DNA of 64,000 nucleotides. Origin: Bremerella sp. JC817 (lineage in GTDB: Bacteria; Planctomycetota; Planctomycetia; Pirellulales; Pirellulaceae). Of this stretch, positions 1 to 10,521 are shown in pieces. The position numbers and the translations under genes were made by a program. Where the stretch lies: NCBI RefSeq assembly GCF_040718835.1, contig NZ_JBFEFG010000281.1:1049515-1113514 (forward strand). The letters run 5' to 3'. The notes under the pieces are model-generated. The model was given only the letters and a program-made list of their open reading frames with translations. It was not told where the DNA came from and did no database searches. How positions within the stretch are numbered: position 1 is the first letter of the stretch; every line of letters begins with the position of its first letter.

Positions 1-1
1 T

Positions 2-1066
2 CTGGTCGAAGGCAATCTGGCGCAGCCAACCGACACGCTCGACGATTTCGAGATCGCCAATCGGCTGGCCTACATGCTGTGGAGCACGATGCCCGACGAA
101 GAGCTGCTGAAGCTCGCTCATGAAGGCAAACTGCACGACAAGCAGATCTTGAAAGAACAGTTCGACCGCATGCTGGCCGATCCACGGGCCGCCCGATTCA
201 GTCAAGACTTCCCACGGCAATGGCTGCAACTGCACAAGCTCGGGATGTTCCCGCCGAACAAAGAACTGTACCCCAACTACGATCCGCACCTGGAACGAAG
301 CATGCGTGGCGAAACGTCCGCCTTCTTTCAGGAAGTGCTCGACCAGAATTTGAGTCTCCGCGAGTTCCTTGATTCCGACTGGACGATGGTGAACCCTCGT
401 CTGGCGATGCACTACGAAATGCCGGGAATCGAAGCGGATCGCTTCCAGCGAGTCCCCCTTTCAGACGAAGCCCATCGTGGTGGTCTGTTGACCCAGGCCG
501 CGATCTTGTCGCTCACTTCCGATGGCACCCGACATCGCCCGGTACATCGTGGTGTGTGGGTAATGGAATCGATCTTTGGCAAGTCGCCACCACCACCTCC
601 GGCGAATGTCGACCCGATCGAACCGAACCCGGTCGATTCGCCCAAGGCAACCATCCGCATGAAGCTGGAAGCCCACAAGCATGACGCTAACTGCGCGGCA
701 TGCCATCGCAAGATCGATCCACTTGGCTTGGCGTTCGACAACTTCGATGCCATCGGTCGCTGGCGAACCGAAGAAGTAGTACCTAACGGCACCGGTGCGA
801 ATCCGAAAGTCGACGCCAGTGGCGTGCTGCCGGATGGTCGCGAGTTCGCCGGTCCGGCCGAGTTCCGCCAGTTGCTTTTGGCGAATGTCGATGACTTCAA
901 CGACACCTTCCTGAAGAAGCTGGCAACCTATTCCCTTCGTCGAACCATGACGGTTGACGATCGCCAGTCCCTCGAGGCAATCGCGGCGCAAAGCCGAGAT
1001 ACCGATTACCGCGTGCGTGATCTGGTCGAAGCCTTTGTCCTTTCCGACTTGTTCCAGAAACGGTGA
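2..1066 (+). CDS. DUF1592/DUF1588/DUF1585 cytochrome-type protein, C-terminal part (5' end outside window)
   Basis: The frame is open from the first base, so the gene starts upstream of the window. About 354 residues are visible. The order is the end of DUF1592 (AYMLWSTMPDEELLKLA), DUF1588 (RGGLLTQAAILSLTSDGT, then CAACHRKIDPLGLAFDNFD) and a C-terminal DUF1585-like block (KLATYSLRRTMTVDD). The CAACH motif is a c-type haem attachment sequence. The family is abundant in Planctomycetes, where these proteins are exported, and its biochemical role is not established. The stop is three bases before the ATG of the DUF1552 gene, so the two are surely co-transcribed; the same pair recurs at 26.6-30.8 kb. 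Family assignment is sure, function is not. Confidence 0.93.
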   Translation: MVEGNLAQPTDTLDDFEIANRLAYMLWSTMPDEELLKLAHEGKLHDKQILKEQFDRMLADPRAARFSQDFPRQWLQLHKLGMFPPNKELYPNYDPHLERSMRGETSAFFQEVLDQNLSLREFLDSDWTMVNPRLAMHYEMPGIEADRFQRVPLSDEAHRGGLLTQAAILSLTSDGTRHRPVHRGVWVMESIFGKSPPPPPANVDPIEPNPVDSPKATIRMKLEAHKHDANCAACHRKIDPLGLAFDNFDAIGRWRTEEVVPNGTGANPKVDASGVLPDGREFAGPAEFRQLLLANVDDFNDTFLKKLATYSLRRTMTVDDRQSLEAIAAQSRDTDYRVRDLVEAFVLSDLFQKR

Positions 1067-1069
1067 ACC

Positions 1070-2467
1070 ATGAGCTATTTCAATTCACGACGATGGAAAG
1101 TTAGCCGCCGACACGTGCTGCGAGGCATGGGGGCAAGTCTTGCTCTTCCATTGCTCCATTGCATGGATCCCGCTTCACTGCTGGCGGAAGAGAAGGCCGA
1201 GGCTGACAAGGGCAAAGCCAAGCCGAAACGGGCCGTCTTCATCTACGTGCCTAATGGGGTGAACACCCTGACCTGGCAAATCCAACAAGCGGGTGCCGAC
1301 TATGAACTGAGCGGCCCGATGAAGTCGCTCGAGGCGCATCGTCAACAAATCACGCCGATCAGTGGTCTGTACCATCCCAACGGCATCGGTCAGGCACATG
1401 AGTGCGACAAAATCTGGCTCACCGCCGCCAAGATCAGTCAGGAAGGGGGCGCCTTCCGTAACTCGGTTTCTGCCGACCAGATGATGGCTCAGGTCACCTC
1501 GCAGCACACTCGCTTTCCGTCGCTCGAACTGGCGATCACCGGCGGTACGCTCGCCTGGTCTCCCGACGGTATTCCTCTGCCAGCCGAACGTCGCCCACGA
1601 GCGATCTTCGACCGCTTGTTCGGTGTCGAAAAGGGTGGCGTCGAAGGTGCCAAACGAAACCTCAATCGCCGTGGCAGCGTGCTCGACGCGATCCTGGAAG
1701 ATGCCAACTCTTTCCGAGGTCAGATCGGCACTGAAGACCGCAACAAGCTCGACGAGTACCTGCATGCGGTCCGCGACGTCGAAATCCGGACGCAGCGTTC
1801 GTATGACTGGCTCGACATCCCGAAGCCAGAGGTCGCCGAGGCAACCAAGGCCAAGCTGACCCGCGACATTCCGAACACCGATGCTGGCGATTTGTATCGG
1901 ACGATCTACGATCTGATGGTGTTGGCCCTGCGAACCGACATGACACGGGTCATTACCTGCATGAGCGGGAGCGAAAGCAATGGCCTGGCGATTCCGGAAA
2001 TTGGTGTCGCTCAAACACGCCACGAACTATCGCACCACAACGGCGATCCAGAACAACTTCGCCGCTTGACCGAAACCGATACGTTCCTTGTTCAGCAGTT
2101 CTCGTACTTCCTCGAACGATTGAAGTCGTACCAGGAAGAAGAAAACGAAACGCTGCTCGACCGGACGATGGTCTTGTTTGGCAGTGGTATGGCGTATGGT
2201 CATAGTCACGGCAACGCCAACTTGCCAATGATCCTGGCAGGTGGTTCCGGCTTGGGCTTGAAGCATGGTAACCATGTCGACTTCAACCTGCCATCGCTGG
2301 GCAACTACACCATGGACGACTCGCAGAAGCACTATCGTGTTTGCTCGCGGCCGATCGACAGCGATGCGCACCTAAGCAATCTTCTGTTGACGATGATGCA
2401 GAAAATGGATGTCCCAGCCGAACAGTTTGGCGACAGTAATCGAGTCATGTCGGAAATTTTGGGGTAG
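1070..2467 (+). CDS. DUF1552 family secreted protein
   Basis: This 465-residue protein starts with a Tat-like signal ([18 protein letters not shown]). It carries the DUF1552 hallmarks [15 protein letters not shown] near residue 55 and the late block [20 protein letters not shown] near residue 372. DUF1552 proteins are the usual partner of the DUF1592-type protein just upstream; the gap is only 3 bp. The family has distant similarity to the DUF1501/alkaline-phosphatase-like fold, but no catalytic role is proven. The paralogue at 29359 has the same layout. The start is fixed by the tight junction with the upstream gene. Confidence 0.93.
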   Translation: MSYFNSRRWKVSRRHVLRGMGASLALPLLHCMDPASLLAEEKAEADKGKAKPKRAVFIYVPNGVNTLTWQIQQAGADYELSGPMKSLEAHRQQITPISGLYHPNGIGQAHECDKIWLTAAKISQEGGAFRNSVSADQMMAQVTSQHTRFPSLELAITGGTLAWSPDGIPLPAERRPRAIFDRLFGVEKGGVEGAKRNLNRRGSVLDAILEDANSFRGQIGTEDRNKLDEYLHAVRDVEIRTQRSYDWLDIPKPEVAEATKAKLTRDIPNTDAGDLYRTIYDLMVLALRTDMTRVITCMSGSESNGLAIPEIGVAQTRHELSHHNGDPEQLRRLTETDTFLVQQFSYFLERLKSYQEEENETLLDRTMVLFGSGMAYGHSHGNANLPMILAGGSGLGLKHGNHVDFNLPSLGNYTMDDSQKHYRVCSRPIDSDAHLSNLLLTMMQKMDVPAEQFGDSNRVMSEILG

Positions 2468-2474
2468 TCCTCTC

Positions 2475-3611
2475 GTGCGATTGAATCTTGCCTACCTGAT
2501 GTTGTTTGTTGTCGGTTTCGCCTCACCGCTTGCGGCCCAGGAAGCGTACCGCACCGACGCCAATCCGGACGAAAAGCTTCCCTGGTACCAGACGGTGCCG
2601 GGGCAATTTCCACCGGAAGGATCGGCGCACTACTTCTCTGGCGAGTTGGTAGGTGTCGATCACATTCGCCGCACCGGCGTGCTTCGTGTTTCGCGAACCG
2701 ACGCTCAGCGGCGAAGTCACTGGGACTTGCCGATCGACTTCCGCATGCTCCCATATGGATCGGTCGCCCATCACGGTGCTCCGGCGGCACTCAAAGACAT
2801 CCCGCTCGGGACGCATCTGCATGGTTGGTTCTACTACAAGGATAAAGACGAAGAGACCCATTCGATCTTCCTGAACCGGAAGAGTATCGAAGATGGCTTC
2901 AACAAGGCGTTCCGCCTGGAAGATGACTTCACCTACTACCAGAATAAGAAACAGTTGTGGCTGGTCGATTCGGTCGACCTGAAAGAGATGCAAATCTATC
3001 TGGTCAGTCAGGCTGCAGGGGTAAAAGAACCGACGAAGATCAAGCTCGACCTGACTTCGGCCACAAGGGTCTACCAGGGAGAGAAGATCGGCACGCTCGA
3101 GGACATCGAGCCAGGGCAGACGGTGTTGTTCAACTTGACTTGGGCCACGCTCTATGGAATCGGACGCTGTACCGATCTATGGCTGGATGAACAGTCGCGA
3201 GCGATCGCTACGGCTCAGCAGCTTGAGCAGCATCGTCTCTACCAGAAAGATCGTGGGCTGGCCGGCATCATCGAAGCAGTCGACAACCCAAACCGCGTGT
3301 TGACGGTCACGCTGTTTGGCGGCGTTGATCCCCAGTTGATCGAAGACTTTAAGGTCTCTGGTCCGGTGCACGTAGTCGTGGCAGAACCGACGCTGCAAAT
3401 CTACGATCAGGTGAACGATCGCAAAGCCGGACCGATCCTGGAGAAGACGGAGATCGACAAGCAGCCCGGCAGCAGCGGTATTCAAATCCGCGTCCAGCCC
3501 CAGATGCTTCTGGAAGGCTACCGACCAGGACGGATCGTTCGAATCTTCCCAATGAACTGGCCGGTTGTCACGTTGCCCACCGAAGAAACGCTGTGGCCGG
3601 AACGAAACTAG
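2475..3611 (+). CDS. secreted protein of unknown function
   Basis: The predicted protein has 378 residues if it starts at GTG 2475. That start gives a clean signal peptide (MRLNLAYLMLFVVGFASPLAAQ) and avoids a 59-base overlap with the DUF1552 gene; an in-frame start at 2409 is the alternative. I do not recognise a named domain. The mature part repeats a pattern of beta-strand-rich segments (for example GTHLHGWFYYKDKDE and the 'GRIVRIFPMNWP' end), which suggests an extracytoplasmic beta protein. It is 7 bp from the DUF1552 stop, so it probably forms an operon with the two genes before it. Similar unknown proteins do accompany DUF1592/DUF1552 pairs in planctomycetes, but that comes from memory and is not shown here. 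Confidence 0.8.
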   Translation: MRLNLAYLMLFVVGFASPLAAQEAYRTDANPDEKLPWYQTVPGQFPPEGSAHYFSGELVGVDHIRRTGVLRVSRTDAQRRSHWDLPIDFRMLPYGSVAHHGAPAALKDIPLGTHLHGWFYYKDKDEETHSIFLNRKSIEDGFNKAFRLEDDFTYYQNKKQLWLVDSVDLKEMQIYLVSQAAGVKEPTKIKLDLTSATRVYQGEKIGTLEDIEPGQTVLFNLTWATLYGIGRCTDLWLDEQSRAIATAQQLEQHRLYQKDRGLAGIIEAVDNPNRVLTVTLFGGVDPQLIEDFKVSGPVHVVVAEPTLQIYDQVNDRKAGPILEKTEIDKQPGSSGIQIRVQPQMLLEGYRPGRIVRIFPMNWPVVTLPTEETLWPERN

Positions 3612-3644
3612 TTCTGCGTTCAAAGAATTTGAGGCAGGGCAAAC

Positions 3645-3680
3645 AACAAAGCCTCGTTCCAGGAACGAGGCTTCTCTTTT
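3645..3680. terminator. bidirectional intrinsic terminator
   Basis: The inverted repeat GCCTCGTTCC (3651-3660) and GGAACGAGGC (3662-3671) forms a strong hairpin. It lies between two convergent genes (stops at 3611 and 3703). A short T-rich run (TTCTCTTTT) follows on the plus strand, and an A-rich stretch (AAACAACAAA) precedes it, which becomes T-rich on the minus strand. It can therefore serve both genes. Confidence 0.75.
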
Positions 3681-3702
3681 GAGTGAATCGTGAAGATCAA
3701 GC

Positions 3703-4587
3703 TTAGTTGCTCAGCTTCTCGATCAGGTACTCGGTTGCGTTGCGGTACTGTGGCTTTTCGACGCCTGGGTGAACAAGCACGACATCGACGCCAGCTTCTT
3801 CGAGACGTTCCTTCAGCTTCAGCCCCATCACGCCGGAGTGCGTAGGATCTTTGGGGGACGAACCAAGGACTGGCTTCTCGCCACCGTAGAACATCGCGAT
3901 CGGCGGATCGTCTTTGGTGACATGTTCGATCGGTGAGTATTCCTTGACCCAAGGCATCACCGACTCACGCTTTTCCATCACGACGTCCAAATTCGGCAGA
4001 CCGAAAGCATGGGCACCGTAGCGATAGTTGGGCATCCATTCGCGCAACTCTTTCGGATCGAGTGAAACCTGGGCACCATTCACGGCAGCACAGTAGAGAC
4101 GAGTCGATTCGCGAGCGATCGGATCTTCGCTATTGGGATCGGCCATGTCGTCATGGAACGAAAGCCACAGCGACGAGCAGCCACCAGCGGAGCCGCCGGT
4201 GGCACCGATCTTTTCTTTATCGAGATTCCATTCGCCAGCCTTCGACCGCACGAACTGCAGTGCCCGGGCCGCGTCTTCCAGCGGAGCTTTCACCGGTGGA
4301 GTCACGCCTTCTTCGACGGCGTTCTTTACGTAGCGATAATTGATCGCTACGACCGAGATACCCTTGTCGAGATAGGCCTTCGGATTGGTCTTTTTATCGC
4401 CACCTTGCCAGCCACCACCATGGATGTAAAACACCACCGGCGTCGGCTTGTCCGATTCGGCCTGATAGAAGTCGAGAACCTGCCGTGGATGATCTCCGTA
4501 CGGTACGTCTTTCATTTCCTTGGTATCCGCAGCGAACGCTTGCTGCGTGAAGCCCAGCAGGGCGAGAAACAGAAACAGTTTCTTCAT
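3703..4587 (-). CDS. secreted alpha/beta hydrolase (esterase/lipase-like)
   Basis: This 294-residue protein has a signal peptide (MKKLFLFLALLGFTQQAFA). It shows the hormone-sensitive-lipase/BD-FAE type pattern: the oxyanion motif YIHGGGWQGGD near residue 53 and the nucleophile elbow GATGGSAGGCS near residue 128 (serine in GGSAG). A likely catalytic histidine is in VLVHPGVEKPQ near the C-terminus. In this family such enzymes hydrolyse small carboxylic esters, often acetyl or feruloyl groups on polysaccharides. The substrate here is unknown. It may be co-transcribed after the beta-helix protein upstream on the same strand (88 bp gap), which would fit polysaccharide processing outside the cytoplasm. 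Confidence 0.9.
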   Translation of the reverse strand: MKKLFLFLALLGFTQQAFAADTKEMKDVPYGDHPRQVLDFYQAESDKPTPVVFYIHGGGWQGGDKKTNPKAYLDKGISVVAINYRYVKNAVEEGVTPPVKAPLEDAARALQFVRSKAGEWNLDKEKIGATGGSAGGCSSLWLSFHDDMADPNSEDPIARESTRLYCAAVNGAQVSLDPKELREWMPNYRYGAHAFGLPNLDVVMEKRESVMPWVKEYSPIEHVTKDDPPIAMFYGGEKPVLGSSPKDPTHSGVMGLKLKERLEEAGVDVVLVHPGVEKPQYRNATEYLIEKLSN

Positions 4588-4675
4588 AAGGCGGGTTCCT
4601 TCGAGAGTGCAAAATGGGACAGGAAGCCCTTATTCTCGCAAATCCGCGACAGGCACGCCAACGAAATTAGCGGCC

Positions 4676-5785
4676 TCAATTCGATTCTGCTGGCTTAGCG
4701 GAAGATTCAATAACCTTCGCACCGATCGTATTCAAGGTCGTATCGGTGAAGCGACAATCATCGATCACCAGCTCCCCTCCGTTGACGCGAACCAACGCAG
4801 GCGTGCTTTTTTCTTTGGTACTGACCTCGACTCGCGTCAGTTTCAACTCGAAACCCTCGACATCGGCTCGCGGACCAGCCACCAAAGCCGAAGCGGTCGT
4901 CGTGTTGATGATCTGGCAATCGATCAGTTCATGCCGCTGCCCGATCAAATAGACATCGTTATTCACATTGCCGAAGAACTGGCAATTTCGATAAACCGTC
5001 TCGGCCTGATTCACGTCAGCGATTCCGTTCTCATTGCCGAAAAACTTCCCACCGTCGATCACGCATTCGCACGTTTCGTGAGCCGAGAACCCTTCATCGA
5101 AGCAGTCGTACCCCTCGATATTCTCGAAACGCATCTCGCGGCCATCCCCATGAGCATTGAAGCCGTCATTCAGGAAGTTACGGGTCTTCAAGTTTCGCAC
5201 GACAATTCGGCGACAAGTTCCACTGGTTGCCAGGCCATTGACTCGGGTAGCCCACTGCAGATTGGCCGTGCTGCCTCGGACGTAGAGCCAACCCTTCTTC
5301 TCGTCGATGTTCTCGAAGCGGAACTGCCCTGGTTTCAGTTCTTCCAGCGGTGGGAACGGTGGCGAGTTCGAACTTTGCGTACGATTCATCCGCTCCATCT
5401 TGCCATCAACAATCAGCAAATGGCGGTTGTAGGCGGTCACCGGCAGTTGCTTCCGAAACAGATCAGCCTCGACCTTTTCCCAACCTTCATTCGGCAGCGG
5501 ATCAGCGCCGTCGAGCGTCACGCCGTTGCCCTCAATGGTAATGCCAGAACGAGCTCGCAAACTGGCCGATTGGCGATAGATCGCCCCGGCCGGATGCAAT
5601 TGAATCACATCACCGTCTTGGGCAGCGTTGATCGCTTTCTGCAGCGTGGCGAAAGGCTTCTCGGCCGAACCGACGTGGGAATCGCGACCGCTTTGATTAT
5701 TGACGTGCCACTCGGCACCATAGCACCAATTTGTCATCACGGCACAAAGCAGCAAACCAATCAGGCGAGTCGTTGTCGAGGGCAT
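4676..5785 (-). CDS. right-handed parallel beta-helix (pectin-lyase-like) secreted protein
   Basis: The 369-residue protein starts with an export signal (MPSTTTRLIGLLLCAVMTNWCYG). Its mature part opens with EWHVNNQSGRDSHVGSAEKPFATLQKAINAA, the usual entry to 'right-handed parallel beta-helix' proteins. Short strand repeats follow (GITIEGNGVTLDGAD, RIVVRNLKTRNF, CECVIDGGKFFGNENG). Such proteins bind or cleave polysaccharides, or are structural; no catalytic residues can be assigned by eye. Its neighbour downstream is the esterase at 3703. Confidence 0.87.
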   Translation of the reverse strand: MPSTTTRLIGLLLCAVMTNWCYGAEWHVNNQSGRDSHVGSAEKPFATLQKAINAAQDGDVIQLHPAGAIYRQSASLRARSGITIEGNGVTLDGADPLPNEGWEKVEADLFRKQLPVTAYNRHLLIVDGKMERMNRTQSSNSPPFPPLEELKPGQFRFENIDEKKGWLYVRGSTANLQWATRVNGLATSGTCRRIVVRNLKTRNFLNDGFNAHGDGREMRFENIEGYDCFDEGFSAHETCECVIDGGKFFGNENGIADVNQAETVYRNCQFFGNVNNDVYLIGQRHELIDCQIINTTTASALVAGPRADVEGFELKLTRVEVSTKEKSTPALVRVNGGELVIDDCRFTDTTLNTIGAKVIESSAKPAESN

Positions 5786-5860
5786 GGCAAGATTGCAGAG
5801 GAAGGTAGGGTCGAGGTGGGAATCGCCCCATTGTAATCGCTCGGCCGCAGCGTCACAAAA

Positions 5861-5886
5861 AAAGCCTTCCGAACAGGAAGGCTTTT
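5861..5886 (-). terminator. intrinsic terminator after the 5918 lipoprotein gene
   Basis: AAAGCCTTCC (5861-5870), a five-base loop, then GGAAGGCTTT (5876-5885) form a 10-bp stem. On the minus strand the stem is followed by a run of T (complement of the A-tract 5857-5863). It sits just past the stop of the minus-strand gene ending at 5918, so it should end the DUF1559-lipoprotein transcript. Confidence 0.8.
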
Positions 5887-5917
5887 GGCGAATACCGGTC
5901 GTTGCGATCGGTACGAC

Positions 5918-6352
5918 TTAGTTCTTCATCTCGACATCAAACGCATTCTCGCCCGCCTCGACCTGGCAAGTCAGCGGCGTCGTCTTGGGGGCCCGGTACT
6001 GCTTGGGGATGTTGTCCATGGTCTTCAGCACAAGCCCTGGCTCTGAAGTCCCCGACGGGTTCGGATCTGGAATCTCTGGTGGGAAGACGATGACTTTGTA
6101 CTCGGTCAGCGGCAAGCCACCTTTGTGGGTCGTTGCCGTGTATGTTCCATCAGGCTGGATCTCGGCATCCACGCGAACGCCTTGATCGTAGTTGATGAAC
6201 GAAACGATCCCGTCGTCGAGCGGTGTTCCTTCGTAGCTAACCGTACCAGTCACACTACCCACCGGCTCGATTGGCTTCAGAAAGCAACCAATGGTCAGCA
6301 GCAATGCCAAGATACCTGCCAGTCCCCAGCCGTGGCGAATCGATATGCTCAT
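5918..6352 (-). CDS. carboxypeptidase-regulatory-like lipoprotein
   Basis: This is a 144-residue lipoprotein. The hydrophobic start ends in the lipobox LLLTIGC, and a transthyretin/CNA-B-like beta domain follows (VGSVTGTVSYEGTPLDDGIVSF, TYTATTHKGGLPLTEYKVIVFPP). In planctomycetes small proteins of this type almost always sit next to a DUF1559 prepilin-like gene. Here the DUF1559 gene ends 33 bp upstream on the same strand. This suggests a shared surface structure, but no partner has been shown. Confidence 0.87.
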   Translation of the reverse strand: MSISIRHGWGLAGILALLLTIGCFLKPIEPVGSVTGTVSYEGTPLDDGIVSFINYDQGVRVDAEIQPDGTYTATTHKGGLPLTEYKVIVFPPEIPDPNPSGTSEPGLVLKTMDNIPKQYRAPKTTPLTCQVEAGENAFDVEMKN

Positions 6353-6385
6353 TTCCCAATTCCTTGTTTGGTTTTCGATGGTTCG

Positions 6386-7366
6386 TTAAGGGATCGTCAC
6401 GACATTGCCGTCATCACGATTGGCCAGGTTTTTCAGCAAAGCCAACTGCGTGGTCTCTGGCAGGAAGTGAACGCTTCCATCGAGGAACAAAAACTGAGCG
6501 CCACCAGGATGCTCGGAATTGAGAGGCGCATTGCAGCGATCGTTGCCTTGGGTGGTTCCGTTGTAGGTGTTGTGACCAATCGGATAGACAACGGTCGTGA
6601 AGTTGTAGCAGCGTCGGCTATGGATGTGGCTGATGTACCAGCTATCAGGCCCCTTGGGGATCGTGTTGTAGTTCTTCCCCATTTGAAACCCACTGTTCCG
6701 ACTGTTTCGTGGATCGACGATCGCTCCGCTGCTGTTGAAACTGCGGCCTGAACTTTCCCCAACCACCATCGTATTGGAAGTCCCGTCGGTGGCATCGCGG
6801 AAACCATGCACGATGTTCGGCACCAGCATCCCACCACCACAGACCAAGCCCATGTCCTGATTATTCGGATCGCACGTCTGATGCCCTTCAGCGCCGGCGA
6901 TCGCAATGTAGTCAGCGATGGCGACTTCAGTTCCCTGCTGATTGGTCGTATCTGGTAAGGAACTCGACGGGCAGTTCAACCAAACAGGATTGAAGTTGGC
7001 GAACGCCGCACGGGTCGCCGCCGAACTCGACGAAGTGCTTCCCAACCAGAACCACTGCATCGCGGGGATCTTGTCGTATACGTTGCCCGCCTCCAGATGG
7101 GGAAGAATGTGAACCCAGAACGAGTTGCCGTGCCCCGTCAGCCGCAACGAACCTGGTGGCAACGTTCGCACCACGTCGTGATAGTTGTGCAGAGCAATGC
7201 CGACCTGTTTCAGGTTGTTCGAACATTGCATCCGACGGGCTGCTTCCCGTGCTTGTTGAACAGCAGGAAGCAACAAAGCAATCAATACTCCGATGATGGC
7301 GATTACGACGAGCAGCTCTACGAGCGTAAAACCGCTGCCGCGACATCGACGCTTAGAAAAAGACAT
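6386..7366 (-). CDS. DUF1559 prepilin-like protein
   Basis: The 326-residue protein has the class III/type II pseudopilin-like leader [19 protein letters not shown] (residues 10-28). The DUF1559 signature follows: [20 protein letters not shown] and then [14 protein letters not shown]. The C-terminal block [20 protein letters not shown] is the diagnostic 'H-x-G-G' and 'DGSV' end. The leader predicts cleavage and N-methylation by a prepilin peptidase and assembly into, or secretion through, a pilus/T2SS-like system. It precedes its lipoprotein partner at 5918. Confidence 0.95.
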   Translation of the reverse strand: MSFSKRRCRGSGFTLVELLVVIAIIGVLIALLLPAVQQAREAARRMQCSNNLKQVGIALHNYHDVVRTLPPGSLRLTGHGNSFWVHILPHLEAGNVYDKIPAMQWFWLGSTSSSSAATRAAFANFNPVWLNCPSSSLPDTTNQQGTEVAIADYIAIAGAEGHQTCDPNNQDMGLVCGGGMLVPNIVHGFRDATDGTSNTMVVGESSGRSFNSSGAIVDPRNSRNSGFQMGKNYNTIPKGPDSWYISHIHSRRCYNFTTVVYPIGHNTYNGTTQGNDRCNAPLNSEHPGGAQFLFLDGSVHFLPETTQLALLKNLANRDDGNVVTIP

Positions 7367-7659
7367 GGACCGCGCTCCAAGAGAAGAATCAGACAGATTA
7401 GATCATGATTTCTGAATTTTTATCTTACACTTCGACGGGAATCCACTCAACCTTAATGCACAACCCTGAGGTGCTTTCTTGCCCTTTCTTTGTTTCTCGC
7501 CAACCTTCCTAGTAACCCTAAACCAACAATCAACAACGATCGCTTTACTGGTACGATCACCGTTGCTGTAACGACTTCGCTTTCCGACCATCTAATTCCT
7601 TGGGTCCACTGGCTTTATGAGTATTCACGCTTCGGCCCTCGCCAATTGTCACCTCCCAT

Positions 7660-8718
7660 ATGAACGCTTTGCTGAAACTACTTTCGATCCAGCTTCCCAT
7701 TCTCCAGGCTCCGATGGCGGGCGTGTCGACACCGGAGTTGGTGGCTGCGGTCTCTTCGGCTGGTGGGCTGGGCTCGATAGGTATTGGCAACTTAGATGTC
7801 GACGCATCGCGAATGATGATCCGTTCCGTTCGCAAACTGACCGACCGACCGTTCAACGTGAATTTGTTTTGCCATCGTCCCGCCACTGAAGATCCGGTCC
7901 GCCAAGCAGCCTGGGTCGAACGGCTCCGTCCCCATTTCGCCAACTTCGATTGCGAACCACCACAAACACTTCGCGAGATCTACACCAGCTTCGTGCAGAA
8001 CGAACCGATGCTGGAGATGCTGCTGGAAGAACGCCCGCCGATCGTGAGCTTTCACTTTGGCCTGCCGTCCCCTTCCGCGATCGCAGAATTGAAACAAGCA
8101 GGAACGACGCTTCTGGCCACGGCGACCAACATTGAAGAGGCTCAGGCGATTGCCGCCGCTGGGATCGATGCCGTTGTGGCGCAAGGCTACGAAGCAGGCG
8201 GGCATCGCGGGATGTTCGATACGTCGGTCCTCGATTCGCGACTTGGCACTTTGCCCCTGACCCGCCAACTTGCCTCGCAGCTTTCGATACCGGTGATCGC
8301 GGCAGGTGGCATTATGGACGGAAACGACATTGCCGAGGCGATGCAAGCTGGAGCTTCCGCAGCACAACTCGGAACTGCCTTCCTGCTATGCCCGGAAGCC
8401 GCGACCGATGCGGGCTATCGTCAGCGTTTGCAGTCGAACGCCGCCCACGAAACGGTGATGACTAACACGATTTCTGGTCGGCCTGCTCGAAGTTTGCCGA
8501 ATGTTCTGGCCAACCTCTGCCACGAGGTCGAAGCGAGCCAGGTCCCAGACTATCCCATCGCCTACGATGCCGGAAAAGCGTTGCATGCCGCGGCGAAGCC
8601 GCAGGGCAACTTCGACTACGGTGCCCACTGGGCCGGGCAAGGGGCACCACGACTGCGAAGCTTGTCTGCGGCTGAGTTAGTGCGGCAACTTCATCAAGAG
8701 ATGACCAGCGGCAGTTAG
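7660..8718 (+). CDS. NAD(P)H-dependent flavin oxidoreductase / nitronate monooxygenase family
   Basis: The 352-residue protein is a TIM barrel of the 2-nitropropane dioxygenase family. It opens with LPILQAPMAGVSTPELVAAV (FMN-binding first strand) and continues SAGGLGSIGIGNL, then VVAQGYEAGGHRG (the His/Gly region near the flavin and base). The phosphate-binding end is VIAAGGIMDGNDIAEAMQAGA and QLGTAFLLCPEA. The known family reaction is FMN-dependent oxidation of alkyl nitronates. Many members with this motif set have other or unknown substrates. The gene stands alone; the 293-bp gap upstream shows nothing clear beyond A+T-rich promoter-like sequence. Confidence 0.92.
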   Translation: MNALLKLLSIQLPILQAPMAGVSTPELVAAVSSAGGLGSIGIGNLDVDASRMMIRSVRKLTDRPFNVNLFCHRPATEDPVRQAAWVERLRPHFANFDCEPPQTLREIYTSFVQNEPMLEMLLEERPPIVSFHFGLPSPSAIAELKQAGTTLLATATNIEEAQAIAAAGIDAVVAQGYEAGGHRGMFDTSVLDSRLGTLPLTRQLASQLSIPVIAAGGIMDGNDIAEAMQAGASAAQLGTAFLLCPEAATDAGYRQRLQSNAAHETVMTNTISGRPARSLPNVLANLCHEVEASQVPDYPIAYDAGKALHAAAKPQGNFDYGAHWAGQGAPRLRSLSAAELVRQLHQEMTSGS

Positions 8719-8757
8719 ACTTGCGAATGTTCGCCGAGGTTTAGAACGCTTTCTGCA

Positions 8758-8959
8758 CTACGCTTCGCGTGGTTTCACTTTCAGCAGCACGAACGCGATC
8801 AACACCATCGCATTCGGGGCGGCGCCGCTCATCAGCGAAGCAAGCGTTACGCACCCACGAAAGATCCGTTGGCGAAAGTTGAAAATCGTGACCTATCTTA
8901 GGCAGGCCAGCGATGACGATCATCAAGCTAAAGTGTTCAGGGCAATAGCCAAAATCCAC
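8758..8959 (-). pseudogene. decayed MFS (DHA2-type) permease remnant
   Basis: On the minus strand, 8950-8845 encodes AGLPKIGHDFQLSPTDLSWV, matching the region after TM1 of DHA2-type drug/proton antiporters ('LPxIxxDLxLSPTDLSWVVNAY'). In another frame, 8832-8758 encodes MSGAAPNAMVLIAFVLLKVK and then PREA and a stop, which looks like the last transmembrane helix and tail of such a permease. A full family member has about 400-500 residues, so nearly the whole gene between the two ends is missing. I read it as an internal deletion with a frame change. Confidence 0.55.
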
Positions 8960-9069
8960 ATTCTATTGGCTGGAGACAATTCTTCCTTGGCTGGCTCAGA
9001 CGTGCGGATGGACGTTTGCGAAGTTGCGGTCACTCGACTTGTTCATAGGGGATCGTTCTGCTGGCAAAC

Positions 9070-9106
9070 GGCTCTCGCCCCGGACTTTCATTTCCGGACG
9101 AGAGCC
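9070..9106 (-). terminator. hairpin after the aldo/keto reductase gene
   Basis: GGCTCTCG (9070-9077) pairs with CGAGAGCC (9099-9106). The stem extends inward through CCGGA/TCCGG. It lies 23 bp beyond the stop of the minus-strand reductase gene. There is no U-run, so it may be a transcript-end stabiliser and not a classical terminator. The rest of 8960-9128 shows nothing recognisable. Confidence 0.5.
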
Positions 9107-9128
9107 ATGGTGGGAATGCGGAAGCTGA

Positions 9129-10521
<1,393 letters not shown>

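Noticed and set aside
4520..5836. 438-codon plus-strand open frame opposite the esterase and beta-helix genes
   Set aside because: It is antisense to two genes with clear signal peptides and motifs. Its content has no domain pattern and it arises from biased third positions.
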